From NCBI RefSeq assembly GCF_042653205.1, contig NZ_JBHSHY010000008.1, positions 1 to 64,000 on the forward strand: a stretch of 64,000 nt of DNA, read 5' to 3'. Below are positions 18,221 to 26,656 of the stretch, piece by piece. A model generated the notes under the pieces. It had not been told where the DNA came from, searched no databases, and was given only the letters and a program-made list of their open reading frames with translations. The DNA comes from Paenibacillus_Z sp042653205. GTDB taxonomy: Bacteria > Bacillota > Bacilli > Paenibacillales > Paenibacillaceae. Within the stretch, counting starts at the first letter, position 1; each line of letters starts with the position of its first letter. Both the position numbers and the translations under genes were made by a program.

Positions 18221-19087
18221 CTAGCGGCCCTCCCAGCGTCCCAGGATGCCGCAGGGCAGCGTCAGCCCCGTAGCCGTGATCGGAATGCCGATCTCGCCGC
18301 AGTGGATCGAACCGTCGAACTTGCGTCCGACCGTCAAGCGCAGCATATTGTCCAGCACGGTCGGGGAGAGGCCGGTCGTGTAGGAGTTGACGAGCACGAA
18401 CAGCGGGTTCTCGGACAGAATCGTCGTACAGAAATCCAGGAACGGATACAAGTTTTGCTCCAGCTTCCACATCTCGCCGTTCGGCCCGCGCCCGTAGGAC
18501 GGCGGATCCATGATGATGGCGTCGTATTTCTTGCCGCGGCGCTCTTCGCGCTGGACGAATTTGAACACGTCGTCCGTGATGTAGCGGATCGGCGCCGTGG
18601 CGAGGCCGGACAGCTCGGCGTTCTCTTTCGCCCACTGTACCATGCCCTTGGCGGCGTCGACGTGGCATACTTCCGCGCCGGCGGCTGCCGCGGCGACCGT
18701 CGCGCCGCCCGTGTACGCGAACAGGTTCAGCACCCGGATCGGCCGGCCGGCGTTGCGGATTTTGTCCATCATCCACGTCCAGTTGACGGCCTGTTCCGGG
18801 AACAGCCCGGTATGCTTGAAGCTGGTCGGGCGGATATGGAACCTCAGCTCGCCGTAGGAGATCGTCCAGCGGTCCGGCATCTTCGTGCGGAACTCCCATT
18901 CGCCGCCTCCGGCGGAGCTGCGGTGGTAGTGGCCGTCGGCCGTCTTCCAGCGGCCCGTCTCGTTTGCGATCGGCCAGATGACCTGCGGGTCGGGCCGGCG
19001 GAGCACGTAGGACCCCCAACGCTCCAGTTTTTCGCCGTTGCCGGTGTCGAGCAATTCGTAATCTTTCCATAAATCGGCTTTATACAT
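18221..19087 (-). CDS. Class I SAM-dependent methyltransferase (RlmI-like)
   Basis: Rossmann-fold methyltransferase of 288 aa. The SAM-binding motif LNLFAYTGGAT and the catalytic-loop motif DPPSYGRGP place it with the RlmI/RlmK-like rRNA methyltransferases. The short N-terminal region lacks a clear PUA domain. It overlaps the response-regulator gene by 8 nt and is followed 1 nt later by a pseudouridine synthase, so two RNA-modifying enzymes seem to be co-expressed. Target base unknown. Confidence 0.88.
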   Translation of the reverse strand: MYKADLWKDYELLDTGNGEKLERWGSYVLRRPDPQVIWPIANETGRWKTADGHYHRSSAGGGEWEFRTKMPDRWTISYGELRFHIRPTSFKHTGLFPEQAVNWTWMMDKIRNAGRPIRVLNLFAYTGGATVAAAAAGAEVCHVDAAKGMVQWAKENAELSGLATAPIRYITDDVFKFVQREERRGKKYDAIIMDPPSYGRGPNGEMWKLEQNLYPFLDFCTTILSENPLFVLVNSYTTGLSPTVLDNMLRLTVGRKFDGSIHCGEIGIPITATGLTLPCGILGRWEGR

Positions 19088-19793
19088 GCGGGTTTCCTTC
19101 CTTGATGCTGAATTTGTAGCCGACGCCGCGCACCGTCACGATATAGGTCGGGTTGGCGGGGTCGGGCTCGATTTTTTTGCGGAGGTTGCTGACGTGTACC
19201 ATGAGCGTACGCGTGTCGCCCATGCTGTCGTGTCCCCAGACGATCGTATACAGGTCGTCCAGGGCGAAAGCGCGGTTCGGGGACTTCGCGAGGCGAACCA
19301 GCAGCTCGAATTCCTTCGCCGACAGAAACACTTCCTTGTCGCCGACGTGGACGGTCCGCCCGGGCAGATCGATGACGAGCCTGTCGAAGCGAAGCACCTC
19401 GTCTGCCGCGCGCCGCCGGTCGTTCACCGACTGCCGGCGGAGATGCGCCTTGACGCGCGCGACCAGCTGGCTCGGGCTGAACGGCTTCGTCATATAATCG
19501 TCGCCGCCCACGGTAAGACCATGTATAATGTCAGTATCGTCGTTTTTGCAGCTGACGAACAAGATCGGGACGTCCGATACGGAACGGACCTGCTTGCAGA
19601 CGTCGAAGCCGTCCATGTGCTTCAGCTGAATGTCCAAAATGATCAAATCCGGCCGGAACGAGGCCGCGAGCGCCACGGCGTCCTCGCCGTTGTCCGTCGC
19701 GCGCACGAGATAGCCTTCGCGCTCCATATATAAGCTAATGAGCTCGGTAATATCCGCCTCGTCGTCGACGACTAATATTTTGCTCCCAGTCAT
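19080..19793 (-). CDS. OmpR/PhoB-type response regulator
   Basis: DNA-binding regulator of a two-component system, 237 aa. The receiver domain has ILVVDDEAD, the phospho-acceptor in LIILDIQLKHMDG and the conserved lysine in MTKPFSP. The C-terminal winged helix ends YIVTVRGVGYKF, the usual OmpR wing. The ATG at 19793 begins MTGSKILVVDDE; the longer frame to 19850 is rejected. The histidine kinase gene diverges from it about 50 nt away and is the likely partner. It is the first gene of an operon with RNA-modification genes and CapA. Confidence 0.93.
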   Translation of the reverse strand: MTGSKILVVDDEADITELISLYMEREGYLVRATDNGEDAVALAASFRPDLIILDIQLKHMDGFDVCKQVRSVSDVPILFVSCKNDDTDIIHGLTVGGDDYMTKPFSPSQLVARVKAHLRRQSVNDRRRAADEVLRFDRLVIDLPGRTVHVGDKEVFLSAKEFELLVRLAKSPNRAFALDDLYTIVWGHDSMGDTRTLMVHVSNLRKKIEPDPANPTYIVTVRGVGYKFSIKEGNPHV

Positions 19794-19842
19794 CTTCCAG
19801 ATCCCCCTCTTCCTCGCACTATTATAGCGAATGGAGGGAGGG

Positions 19843-21969
19843 GTGGGCAATCTGCGTTTTCAGGAGGGTTCCGCCATTCGCCGCCTATTCGCTCTTCTCT
19901 CGATCCTCTTCTTATTCGCCGCTTTCCTGACCGGCTGCACGGCAAGCGCCGACGGCACCGCGCCGACGGCCAAGGACGGCGTCATCGACCTGCGTAACTG
20001 GTCCTTCGCGGAGCGCGGGCAAGTCGCGCTGTCGGGACGCTGGGCGTTCTACGGCGACCGGCTGCTGGCACCGGGGGATCCCGGGCTCGCTCGGGACGCG
20101 CGCTATGTCAACGTGCCCCGCTCGTGGAACAGCTACAAGGGCAAGTTCGGTCTGCAGGACGGCCAGGGCTACGCGACGTACAAGCTGACGGTGCTGCTGA
20201 AGCCGGACGAGCGCGTCCTGGCGCTGCGGGTGCCGAATATTTTCAGCAGCTACAAGCTGTGGATCAACGGCAGCCCGGCGGCGGAGCAGGGCCGGGTCGG
20301 GACGAGCCGGGAGACGTCGACGCCGCAGCAGTACCCGCGGATCGTCTCGTTCTCGCCGAACACAGACCGTGTCGAGCTCGTCATCCAAGTGTCCAATTTC
20401 CAGCATCGCAAGGGCGGCATCTGGGTGCCGGTCATGCTCGGCGACAGCGACACGATCGTGCGCGCGCAGATGAAAGAAACGGCGAAGGAAATGCTCATTC
20501 TCGGCAGTCTCATTATCATCGGCGTCTACCATATCGGCCTCTACGCATTCCGCCGGCAGGAGCGCTTCACGATCCATTTCGGCCTGCTCTGCCTGTTCGT
20601 CGCGGCGCGGGCGAGCGTGACGGGGGAGAACTACCTGCTGCAGATGTTCCCGATCCCGTGGGAGGGCGGCCTCAAGATCGAATACTGTTCCTTCGCGCTG
20701 AGCGCCGTCACCGGCTACCTGTACGTATACCGCTTGTTTCCGATGGACGCGTCGAAGAAGGTCATCCGGTACGTCATCGCCGCCGGCGTCGCGCTGTGCG
20801 CGTTCGTGCTCGTCTGTCCGGCGGTCGTCTACTCCAGGCTGCTGTGGGCGTTCCAGCTCTACGTCATGGCGGTCAGCGTCTATACGCTGTGCGTGCTGAT
20901 CACCGCGAAGCTGCGGCGGAGGGTCGGGTCGGCGTTCGTGCTCGCGGGCGTGGCGGTCTTCGTCGTCACCGTGCTGAACGATATGCTGTTCTACAACGAA
21001 TGGCTCGTGTACGCACAGCTCGTCCCGCTCGGCCTGTTCTTCTTCATGCTAATGCAGTCGTTCATCATCTCCAAGCGGTTTTCGAACGCGCTGTACCAAA
21101 TCGAGCACGTCTCGAACGAGCTGCGGGAGCTGAATGCGCATCTGGAGGAGCGGATCGAGGAACGGACGGTGGCGCTGAGCGAGGTGAACGCGTCGCTGGC
21201 GCAGACCAATCGGGATTTGGAACGGTCGGAGACGTCGCGCCGGCAGCTCATGACGAACATCTCGCATGATTTGCGAACGCCGATCACGCTGCTGCAAGGG
21301 TATTTGGAGGCATTTCAGGACGGCGTGGTCAAAACGGAGGAGCAGCAGCAGCGGTACATCCGCATGATGCTGGGCAAGCTCGGCGGGCTCAATCGGCTCA
21401 TACGCGATCTATTCGAACTGACGAAGCTGGAGGCGGGGCAAACGCGGTTTGATTTCGGAGAGGTGCCGCTCGGGCAGTGGATCCGGCAGGTGCATGACCT
21501 GTACGAGATCGACATCATCAGCAGCGGGCTGCGGTTCAGCTGCGACTACCTCAGCGATAACGTGCCCGCGGAAGGACAGGCTCGCGAGATCGAGCAGCAG
21601 AACCGCATCCGGCTGAGCTTGGATCTGTCCCGCATGGATCAAGTGATGGCGAACATCATTTACAATGCGATTAAGCATACGCCGAGAGGCGGAGAGATAA
21701 CGCTTTCGTTTTATTTCGAAGCGTCCACGAACCGGGTCATCGTCACCGTGAGCGACACGGGCGGCGGCATCGACGAGGAGCATCTGCCATTCATTTTCGA
21801 CCGGTTCTATAAGATCGAAGCGTCCCGCAATTCCGCCGACGGCGGCAGCGGACTCGGGCTTGCGATCGCGAAGGAAATCGTCGAAGCCCACGGCGGCACG
21901 ATCGGCGCGGTCAGCGCGAAGGATAAAGGCACCATGATCTGGTTCATGCTGCCGTGCACCGTCATCTAA
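19843..21969 (+). CDS. Sensor histidine kinase with 7TM-DISM sensor
   Basis: Membrane sensor kinase of about 708 aa. A lipoprotein-like leader (FALLSILFLFAAFLTGC) precedes a beta-rich extracytoplasmic domain (about 40-215). Seven hydrophobic segments (about 220-405) match the 7TM-DISM class. A coiled coil leads to the HisKA box with phospho-His in MTNISHDLRTPITLL. HATPase boxes follow: NIIYNAIKHTP, DTGGGIDEEH, GSGLGLAIAKEIVEAHGG. The start is unclear: GTG 19843 has GGAGG at spacing 5, but a perfect CAGGAGG (19861-19867) points to an ATT at 19876 directly before the signal sequence. Likely partner: the divergent response regulator. Confidence 0.9.
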   Translation: MGNLRFQEGSAIRRLFALLSILFLFAAFLTGCTASADGTAPTAKDGVIDLRNWSFAERGQVALSGRWAFYGDRLLAPGDPGLARDARYVNVPRSWNSYKGKFGLQDGQGYATYKLTVLLKPDERVLALRVPNIFSSYKLWINGSPAAEQGRVGTSRETSTPQQYPRIVSFSPNTDRVELVIQVSNFQHRKGGIWVPVMLGDSDTIVRAQMKETAKEMLILGSLIIIGVYHIGLYAFRRQERFTIHFGLLCLFVAARASVTGENYLLQMFPIPWEGGLKIEYCSFALSAVTGYLYVYRLFPMDASKKVIRYVIAAGVALCAFVLVCPAVVYSRLLWAFQLYVMAVSVYTLCVLITAKLRRRVGSAFVLAGVAVFVVTVLNDMLFYNEWLVYAQLVPLGLFFFMLMQSFIISKRFSNALYQIEHVSNELRELNAHLEERIEERTVALSEVNASLAQTNRDLERSETSRRQLMTNISHDLRTPITLLQGYLEAFQDGVVKTEEQQQRYIRMMLGKLGGLNRLIRDLFELTKLEAGQTRFDFGEVPLGQWIRQVHDLYEIDIISSGLRFSCDYLSDNVPAEGQAREIEQQNRIRLSLDLSRMDQVMANIIYNAIKHTPRGGEITLSFYFEASTNRVIVTVSDTGGGIDEEHLPFIFDRFYKIEASRNSADGGSGLGLAIAKEIVEAHGGTIGAVSAKDKGTMIWFMLPCTVI

Positions 21970-21971
21970 CC

Positions 21972-22295
21972 TCAATCGGCTTGTTTCAGGACGGCCATCA
22001 TCCGGTCGATGGACTGCTTGCGCCGTTCCTGATCCATCCCGTTCAATATGCGGATGATCTCGATCGTTTCAGGCGTCACGGACGTTTCCGGCTTGACGGG
22101 TTCGCCGCCGATAATGTAATCCAACGAGACGTTGAAGAGCGCCGCCAGCTTTTTCAGCGTTTCGTACACGGGCTGGCGGTTGTTGATTTCGTAATGGCTG
22201 TACGCGGACCGGGTGATGCCGATCTGCTTGGCGACTTCTTCTTGCGAAATGTTCATGCGCAGTCTCAGTTCTCTCAATCGATCTCCCATCGTCAT
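21972..22295 (-). CDS. XRE-family helix-turn-helix repressor
   Basis: Small DNA-binding protein, 107 aa. The HTH covers about residues 5-60 (LRLRMNISQEEVAKQIGI, then SAYSHYEINNRQP), as in lambda Cro/SinR types, and ends in FNVSLDYIIGG. The C-terminal ~40 residues are helical and probably dimerise. AAGGAG lies 9 nt before the ATG. A perfect palindrome sits inside its own promoter, which suggests autorepression. It is convergent with the histidine kinase gene, stops 2 nt apart, and no terminator is visible between them. Confidence 0.92.
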   Translation of the reverse strand: MTMGDRLRELRLRMNISQEEVAKQIGITRSAYSHYEINNRQPVYETLKKLAALFNVSLDYIIGGEPVKPETSVTPETIEIIRILNGMDQERRKQSIDRMMAVLKQAD

Positions 22296-22373
22296 GGTTT
22301 GAGTCTCCTTACGTCAATCTAGCCAGCTCGTACTCATACAGAAGGGCCTGGCGGCTTTTCACCTACTAATTTA

Positions 22374-22397
22374 TGATACAAAATGTATCAATGTCAA
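22374..22397 (-). promoter_or_regulatory. Promoter of the XRE gene with a palindromic operator in its spacer
   Basis: On the minus strand a perfect -35 TTGACA (22392-22397) is followed by a 16-17 bp spacer and CATAAA/ATAAAT. The perfect palindrome TGATACAAAATGTATCA (22374-22390, arms of 7 bp, centre AAA) fills the spacer. That is the ideal place for a repressor to block polymerase. Confidence 0.75.
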
Positions 22398-22471
22398 GGA
22401 ATTTGTAGAATCCGAGAGGCAGATTAACGTTTTCTAACCAACGGTGAGGCGAGGCCGCCGCGAATTGAGTG

Positions 22472-22500
22472 TTGAAATGAAAGCCCTCTCAGCGTACAAT
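22472..22500 (+). promoter_or_regulatory. araA promoter with cre-like site
   Basis: -35 TTGAAA (22472-22477), 17-bp spacer, -10 TACAAT (22495-22500). The spacer begins with TGAAAGCCCTCTCA (22478-22491), which fits the CcpA cre consensus TGWAANCGNTNWCA except that the central G is C. Carbon catabolite repression is therefore possible. Confidence 0.65.
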
Positions 22501-22515
22501 GAGTGAAGTTAGTGG

Positions 22516-22527
22516 TTGTACGTACAA
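22516..22527 (+). promoter_or_regulatory. AraR-type operator
   Basis: TTGTACGTACAA is a perfect palindrome matching the core of the B. subtilis AraR box. It begins about 10 nt after the predicted start of transcription. A second, weaker copy (CCTGTTCGTACAAG, 22614-22627) is centred exactly 100 bp downstream. No araR gene is in the window. Confidence 0.7.
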
Positions 22528-22667
22528 GTTGGAGTCGAGGATTGAGCTGTCATTCGGGTTGTTTGGTCCGAACGATCACGCGCAACCAGCCGTCGATTCA
22601 TGACGGCAGTCTATCCTGTTCGTACAAGTGGATTGCACTCATCGATTCCGTGAAGGAGGAGTTGTTC

Positions 22668-24161
22668 ATGCTTACCGCAACGCCTTATCAATTCTGGTTC
22701 GTCACCGGCAGCCAGCATCTGTACGGCCCGGAAACGCTGCTCGAGGTCGCGGAGCATTCCCGCGCCATCGCCGAAGGATTGGACCGCGACGAAGCGGTGC
22801 CGCACGAGGTCGTATTCAAGCCCGTCGTGACGACGCCGGAGGACATCCGCGCGCTGTGCGCCGAGGCGAACGCGGACGCCCGGTGCGCGGGGATCGTCAC
22901 GTGGATGCACACGTTCTCGCCCGCCAAAATGTGGATCGCCGGCCTGGCGGAGCTGCGCAAGCCGCTGCTGCACCTGCACACGCAGTTCAACCGCGACATT
23001 CCGTGGGATACCATCGACATGGACTTCATGAACCTGAACCAGTCCGCGCACGGCGACCGCGAATACGGCTTCATCGGCGCCCGGATGGGCATCGCCCGCA
23101 AGGTCGTCGCCGGTTATTGGGAAGACCCGGCCGTGCGCGGCCGCATCGCCGGCTGGATGCGCACGGCGGCGGCGTTCACGGAGAGCCGCTCGCTGAAGGT
23201 CGCGCGGTTCGGCGACAACATGCGCCAAGTAGCAGTGACGGAAGGCGACAAGGTCGAGGCGCAAATGAAATTCGGCTGGTCGGTGAACGGCTTCGGCATC
23301 GGCGATCTGGTGGCGTCCATGGCGAAGGTCACGGAAGCGCAGGTGGACGCGCTGATGGACGAGTACGCGTCGCGCTACGAGATCGCGCCGGAGGTACGGG
23401 GCGACGCGGCTGCTTGGGCGGCCATCCGTGAGCAGGGCCGGACGGAGCTCGGCCTGAAGGCTTTCCTGGAGGAGGGCGGCTATACGGCGTTCACGACGAC
23501 GTTCGAGGATTTGCATGGCATGAAGCAGCTGCCCGGCCTCGCCGTGCAGCGGCTGATGGAAGCGGGGTACGGCTTCGGCGGGGAAGGCGACTGGAAGACG
23601 GCCGCGCTGACCCGGGTCATGAAGCTGATCGCGGGCAACGCAGGCACGTCGTTCATGGAAGATTACACGTACCATTTCGAGCCGGGCCGGGAGATGATCC
23701 TCGGCGCGCACATGCTGGAGATCTGCCCGACCATCGCGGCAGACCGTCCGCGCCTCGAGGTGCACCCGCTCGGCATCGGCGGCAAGGCCGATCCCGCGCG
23801 CATGATCTTCAACGGCCGCAGCGGAAAGGCGGTCAACGCCTGCCTCATCGATCTGGGCAGCCGGTTCCGCCTGATCGTGAACGCGGTCGACGCGGTCGAC
23901 GTGCCCCTCGACATGCCGAAGCTGCCGGTCGCGCGCGTGCTGTGGAAGCCGCAGCCGTCGCTGAACGAATCGGCCGAGGCGTGGATCCGCGCGGGCGGCG
24001 CGCACCATACCGTCTTCTCGTACGAGGTGACCGTGGAGCAGCTGACCGACTGGGCGGAAATGGCGGGCATCGAGTGCGTCGTCATCGACGACAAGACCGA
24101 CGGGTACGCGTTCCGCAACGAGCTGCGCCTGAACGACATGTACTGGCGGATGCAGCGGTAA
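22668..24161 (+). CDS. araA: L-arabinose isomerase
   Basis: Interconverts L-arabinose and L-ribulose, the first step of arabinose use; Mn-dependent and cytoplasmic. It is 497 aa, the normal family length. The N-terminus FWFVTGSQHLYGPETL is the AraA hallmark. Metal-site regions are around LGLKAFLEEGGYTAFTTTFEDLHG and MILGAHMLEICP. The ATG at 22668 lies 7 nt after AAGGAGGAG; the 55-codon upstream extension covers the operator region and is rejected. Unusually, no araB or araD follows: a terminator closes the gene. Regulation by AraR and possibly CcpA is predicted from the upstream sites. Confidence 0.96.
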   Translation: MLTATPYQFWFVTGSQHLYGPETLLEVAEHSRAIAEGLDRDEAVPHEVVFKPVVTTPEDIRALCAEANADARCAGIVTWMHTFSPAKMWIAGLAELRKPLLHLHTQFNRDIPWDTIDMDFMNLNQSAHGDREYGFIGARMGIARKVVAGYWEDPAVRGRIAGWMRTAAAFTESRSLKVARFGDNMRQVAVTEGDKVEAQMKFGWSVNGFGIGDLVASMAKVTEAQVDALMDEYASRYEIAPEVRGDAAAWAAIREQGRTELGLKAFLEEGGYTAFTTTFEDLHGMKQLPGLAVQRLMEAGYGFGGEGDWKTAALTRVMKLIAGNAGTSFMEDYTYHFEPGREMILGAHMLEICPTIAADRPRLEVHPLGIGGKADPARMIFNGRSGKAVNACLIDLGSRFRLIVNAVDAVDVPLDMPKLPVARVLWKPQPSLNESAEAWIRAGGAHHTVFSYEVTVEQLTDWAEMAGIECVVIDDKTDGYAFRNELRLNDMYWRMQR

Positions 24162-24229
24162 GACCGGCGCCGGTCGGAACGGCCGCCGCGCGAATGGTCC
24201 GCGCGGATGCGCCGCGCCGCCGCGATCGA

Positions 24230-24277
24230 AGGGAGATTCCGGGAGCGCGTTCGCTCCGCAGGGGTCTCCTTTTTTTC
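24230..24277 (+). terminator. Terminator after araA
   Basis: GGGAGA and TCTCC flank an inner GGAGCG/CGCTCC stem, followed by a run of seven or more T. Confidence 0.8.
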
Positions 24278-24304
24278 GCCCTGTAATCGTGCGGAGCGAC
24301 CGGT

Positions 24305-26218
24305 TCAAGGGGCGTCGGCCGGCGCGCCGCCGTATTTGTCGCGATAATGCGCGAGCGCGAGCAGCGGCCAGACGAGCGAATAGCTGTCATAGCGGACATA
24401 GAGGCAGCCGGGCAGCCCGCCGCCCGTCGGGTAATCGGTCTCGGGACCGGACCGCTTCAGCAGGTGGCGCAGCAAATACTCGCAAGCCCGTTCCATCGCG
24501 GGAAGCGGCTTTGCATGCACGGCGGTCAGCGCGTCGAGCGCCCAGGCGGTCTGCGACAGCGTGCCGTGATGGAGCGGCGTATAGCGCCTGACGCGGTCGC
24601 TGGCGCACGATTCGCCGAAGCCGCCGTCCGCATGCTGGATGCCGAGCAGCCATTCCGCCGCTTTGCGGACGCGCGGATGATCGTCCGGCACGCCGACGGC
24701 GGACAGCCCGGTCAGAGCCGCCCACGTGCCGTAAATATAGCAGACTCCCCAGCGGCCGTACCAGGAGCCGTTCTTCTCCTGGCGGCGGTACAGCCATTCC
24801 GCCCCGCGGCGGACATAGGCGTGCGCCGTCGTCAAGCCGGCGCAGCGTCCCAGGTATTCGAGCGTCCGCCCGGTCAGGTCCGCGGTGGAAGGATCGGTGG
24901 CGGCGTCTTCGGCGCCGTCGAGCGGCACCCAGCGGATGAGCGGATGGTCGACGTTGCGCTCGAACGCGGCCCAGCCTCCGTCGTCGTTCTGCATCGCGAG
25001 CAGCCACTGCAAGCCGCGGTCGACGGCCGCCCTGCCGCGATGGCCGGGAAGGCCGCGGACGGCCCGGAGCGCGGCGGTCGTGTCGTCGATGTCGGGATTG
25101 AGCGCGTTCACGTCGGAGAAGCCCCAGCCGCCGGCCACGGGCCGCTTCATGCCGCGCCTCCAATCGCCGAGCTTCCCGTGCTGGCGGGCCAGCAGGTAAT
25201 CGCCGGCCTTCTCCACCGCGGGATGGCCGGGCGGCACGCCCGCGTCCTGCAGCGCATGGCTGATCAGCGCGGTATCCCATACCGCCGACGTCGTAATCTG
25301 CATCGACGTCCCGGAGGTGCAGGCGAAGTCCGGCGCCGTCAGCGATTCCAGGCCGCGCACGGCTTTCTCCACGACGGGATGCGAGGTGGAATAGCCGAGC
25401 GTCCGCAGGGCGTGCAGCATCAACAGCGTCGTGCTGGAATAGCTGTACAGCGTGCCGTCCGCCTCGATCCGCTCGAGGATGAACCGCTCGGCGCGGTCCG
25501 TCGCCAGCTCGCGGATCTTGGCGGTCGGGTTCCACGGTCCTTTGCGCCGGTCTTCGGACAGGCTGCGGACGGTCTCGCCGAAATGCGCGTGCCAGCCGCG
25601 CTGCAGCCGCTTCAGCTCGGCATCGCTTCGCGCATCCGGGGTCAGCGGCCGGATATGCGGCTGCTTGTCGATCGGCTTCCGGTCGGCGAGAATGAGCATC
25701 GGCGCCATATGGACGCGGGCATAGCCCGAGAATTGAAAGAAATGGAGCGGAGACGAGGGGGGCAGCAGCAGAATGCCGATCGGGACGGGAAACCAGCGCG
25801 GCCACGGATAGCGGCCGATGAGCGCGAGCTGGAATTTGGTCAGCAGGCTCTCGATCCGGCCCAGGCCGCCGATGTCGGCGAACGCCTTGCGCGCCTTGCG
25901 CATGAACGGTTCGTCCGGCGAGATGCCGGCGTATTGGAGCGCGTAGTAGCATTCCGCCGTCGCGGACGCGTTGCCGGTCTTCTCGTCGGGGTAGACGCGC
26001 CAGGCGCCGTCGTCCGACTGCTTGGCGAGCATCCGCTCCGCCAGCGCCTTCACGAGCTTCGGCCGGGCGATGCCCGCATTCTGCAGCTGGAGCACGGTCG
26101 CGGCGTCGAGCGACGTGCCTTGCTCGATGAACCCGAGCCGCCAGCTGCCGTCCGCCGCCTGGCCGCGCAGCAAGCGGGCGACGAGCGCGTCGATGCCGGC
26201 CTGCAGCCGTTGTTGCAT
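24305..26218 (-). CDS. Squalene-hopene-type terpene cyclase
   Basis: Membrane-associated triterpene or sesquarterpene cyclase, 637 aa. The acid motif that starts cyclisation, DxDD, is seen as NPDIDDTTA. Several QW-type repeats (for example DGSWRLGFIEQG, DGGWAAFERN, NGSWYGRWG, DGGFGESCASD) and QTAWALDAL mark the alpha-barrel double fold. B. subtilis SqhC, a tetraprenyl-beta-curcumene cyclase of 632 aa, is similar in length, so the product may be a hopanoid or a sesquarterpene. The ATG at 26218 has GAGGGG 6 nt upstream. No hpn or other isoprenoid genes are adjacent. Confidence 0.92.
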   Translation of the reverse strand: MQQRLQAGIDALVARLLRGQAADGSWRLGFIEQGTSLDAATVLQLQNAGIARPKLVKALAERMLAKQSDDGAWRVYPDEKTGNASATAECYYALQYAGISPDEPFMRKARKAFADIGGLGRIESLLTKFQLALIGRYPWPRWFPVPIGILLLPPSSPLHFFQFSGYARVHMAPMLILADRKPIDKQPHIRPLTPDARSDAELKRLQRGWHAHFGETVRSLSEDRRKGPWNPTAKIRELATDRAERFILERIEADGTLYSYSSTTLLMLHALRTLGYSTSHPVVEKAVRGLESLTAPDFACTSGTSMQITTSAVWDTALISHALQDAGVPPGHPAVEKAGDYLLARQHGKLGDWRRGMKRPVAGGWGFSDVNALNPDIDDTTAALRAVRGLPGHRGRAAVDRGLQWLLAMQNDDGGWAAFERNVDHPLIRWVPLDGAEDAATDPSTADLTGRTLEYLGRCAGLTTAHAYVRRGAEWLYRRQEKNGSWYGRWGVCYIYGTWAALTGLSAVGVPDDHPRVRKAAEWLLGIQHADGGFGESCASDRVRRYTPLHHGTLSQTAWALDALTAVHAKPLPAMERACEYLLRHLLKRSGPETDYPTGGGLPGCLYVRYDSYSLVWPLLALAHYRDKYGGAPADAP

Positions 26219-26474
26219 GCGAATCCCCTCGTTTCGTCGCGAATCGCGTAATGGTGCCGGAACCGCCGGCATCGGTCCGTCTCCCCGGGCCGAAGGACGC
26301 GGGCGCGATGGCCCGGAACTCCGGTACGGCGGCGCGAACCGCCTTTCTCGTAGTGTATGACGGCATCCGCCCGGTTCATGATGGTTCGGCCGAAGTCGAG
26401 TTGCCGATCGCGCGCGAGGCGTCCGCATGGATCGCCGGGCCGCTTCCGCGCGGGGTTATCGGCGGATTAGGGAA

Positions 26475-26503
26475 TGGACAGGACGTTCCTAACCCGATAC
26501 AAT
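26475..26503 (+). promoter_or_regulatory. Promoter upstream of the ABC exporter at 26657
   Basis: TGGACA (26475-26480), a 17-bp spacer and TACAAT (26498-26503), with five of six matches in each box. The predicted leader is about 147 nt. Apart from this promoter I see nothing in the 438-bp gap 26219-26656; the frames across it look like chance. Confidence 0.6.
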
Positions 26504-26656
26504 TGCTAGTAATTCTCATTTAGGGCGAGGCTGCGGCGCTGCTTCCGCCCCGCTTCGCCGCGCCGGCGGCGCCCGGCCGTTCCAGCCGCCCGCCGTTCCG
26601 ATGCCCGCCGTCCGCCGGTTGCCGCCGCGCCGCAACACGAAGGGGGAAAGGTTTTC

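Noticed and set aside
22503..22667. 55-codon upstream extension of araA
   Set aside because: It covers the AraR-type operator; the ATG at 22668 has an ideal AAGGAGGAG and gives the normal AraA length.
24347..26251. 634-codon forward frame opposite the terpene cyclase
   Set aside because: Low-complexity Arg/Ala/Gly translation; the reverse strand encodes a cyclase with DxDD and QW repeats.
26251..26523. 90-codon frame in the gap before the ABC exporter
   Set aside because: No ribosome-binding site, unusual composition, and it overlaps the likely promoter at 26475-26503.
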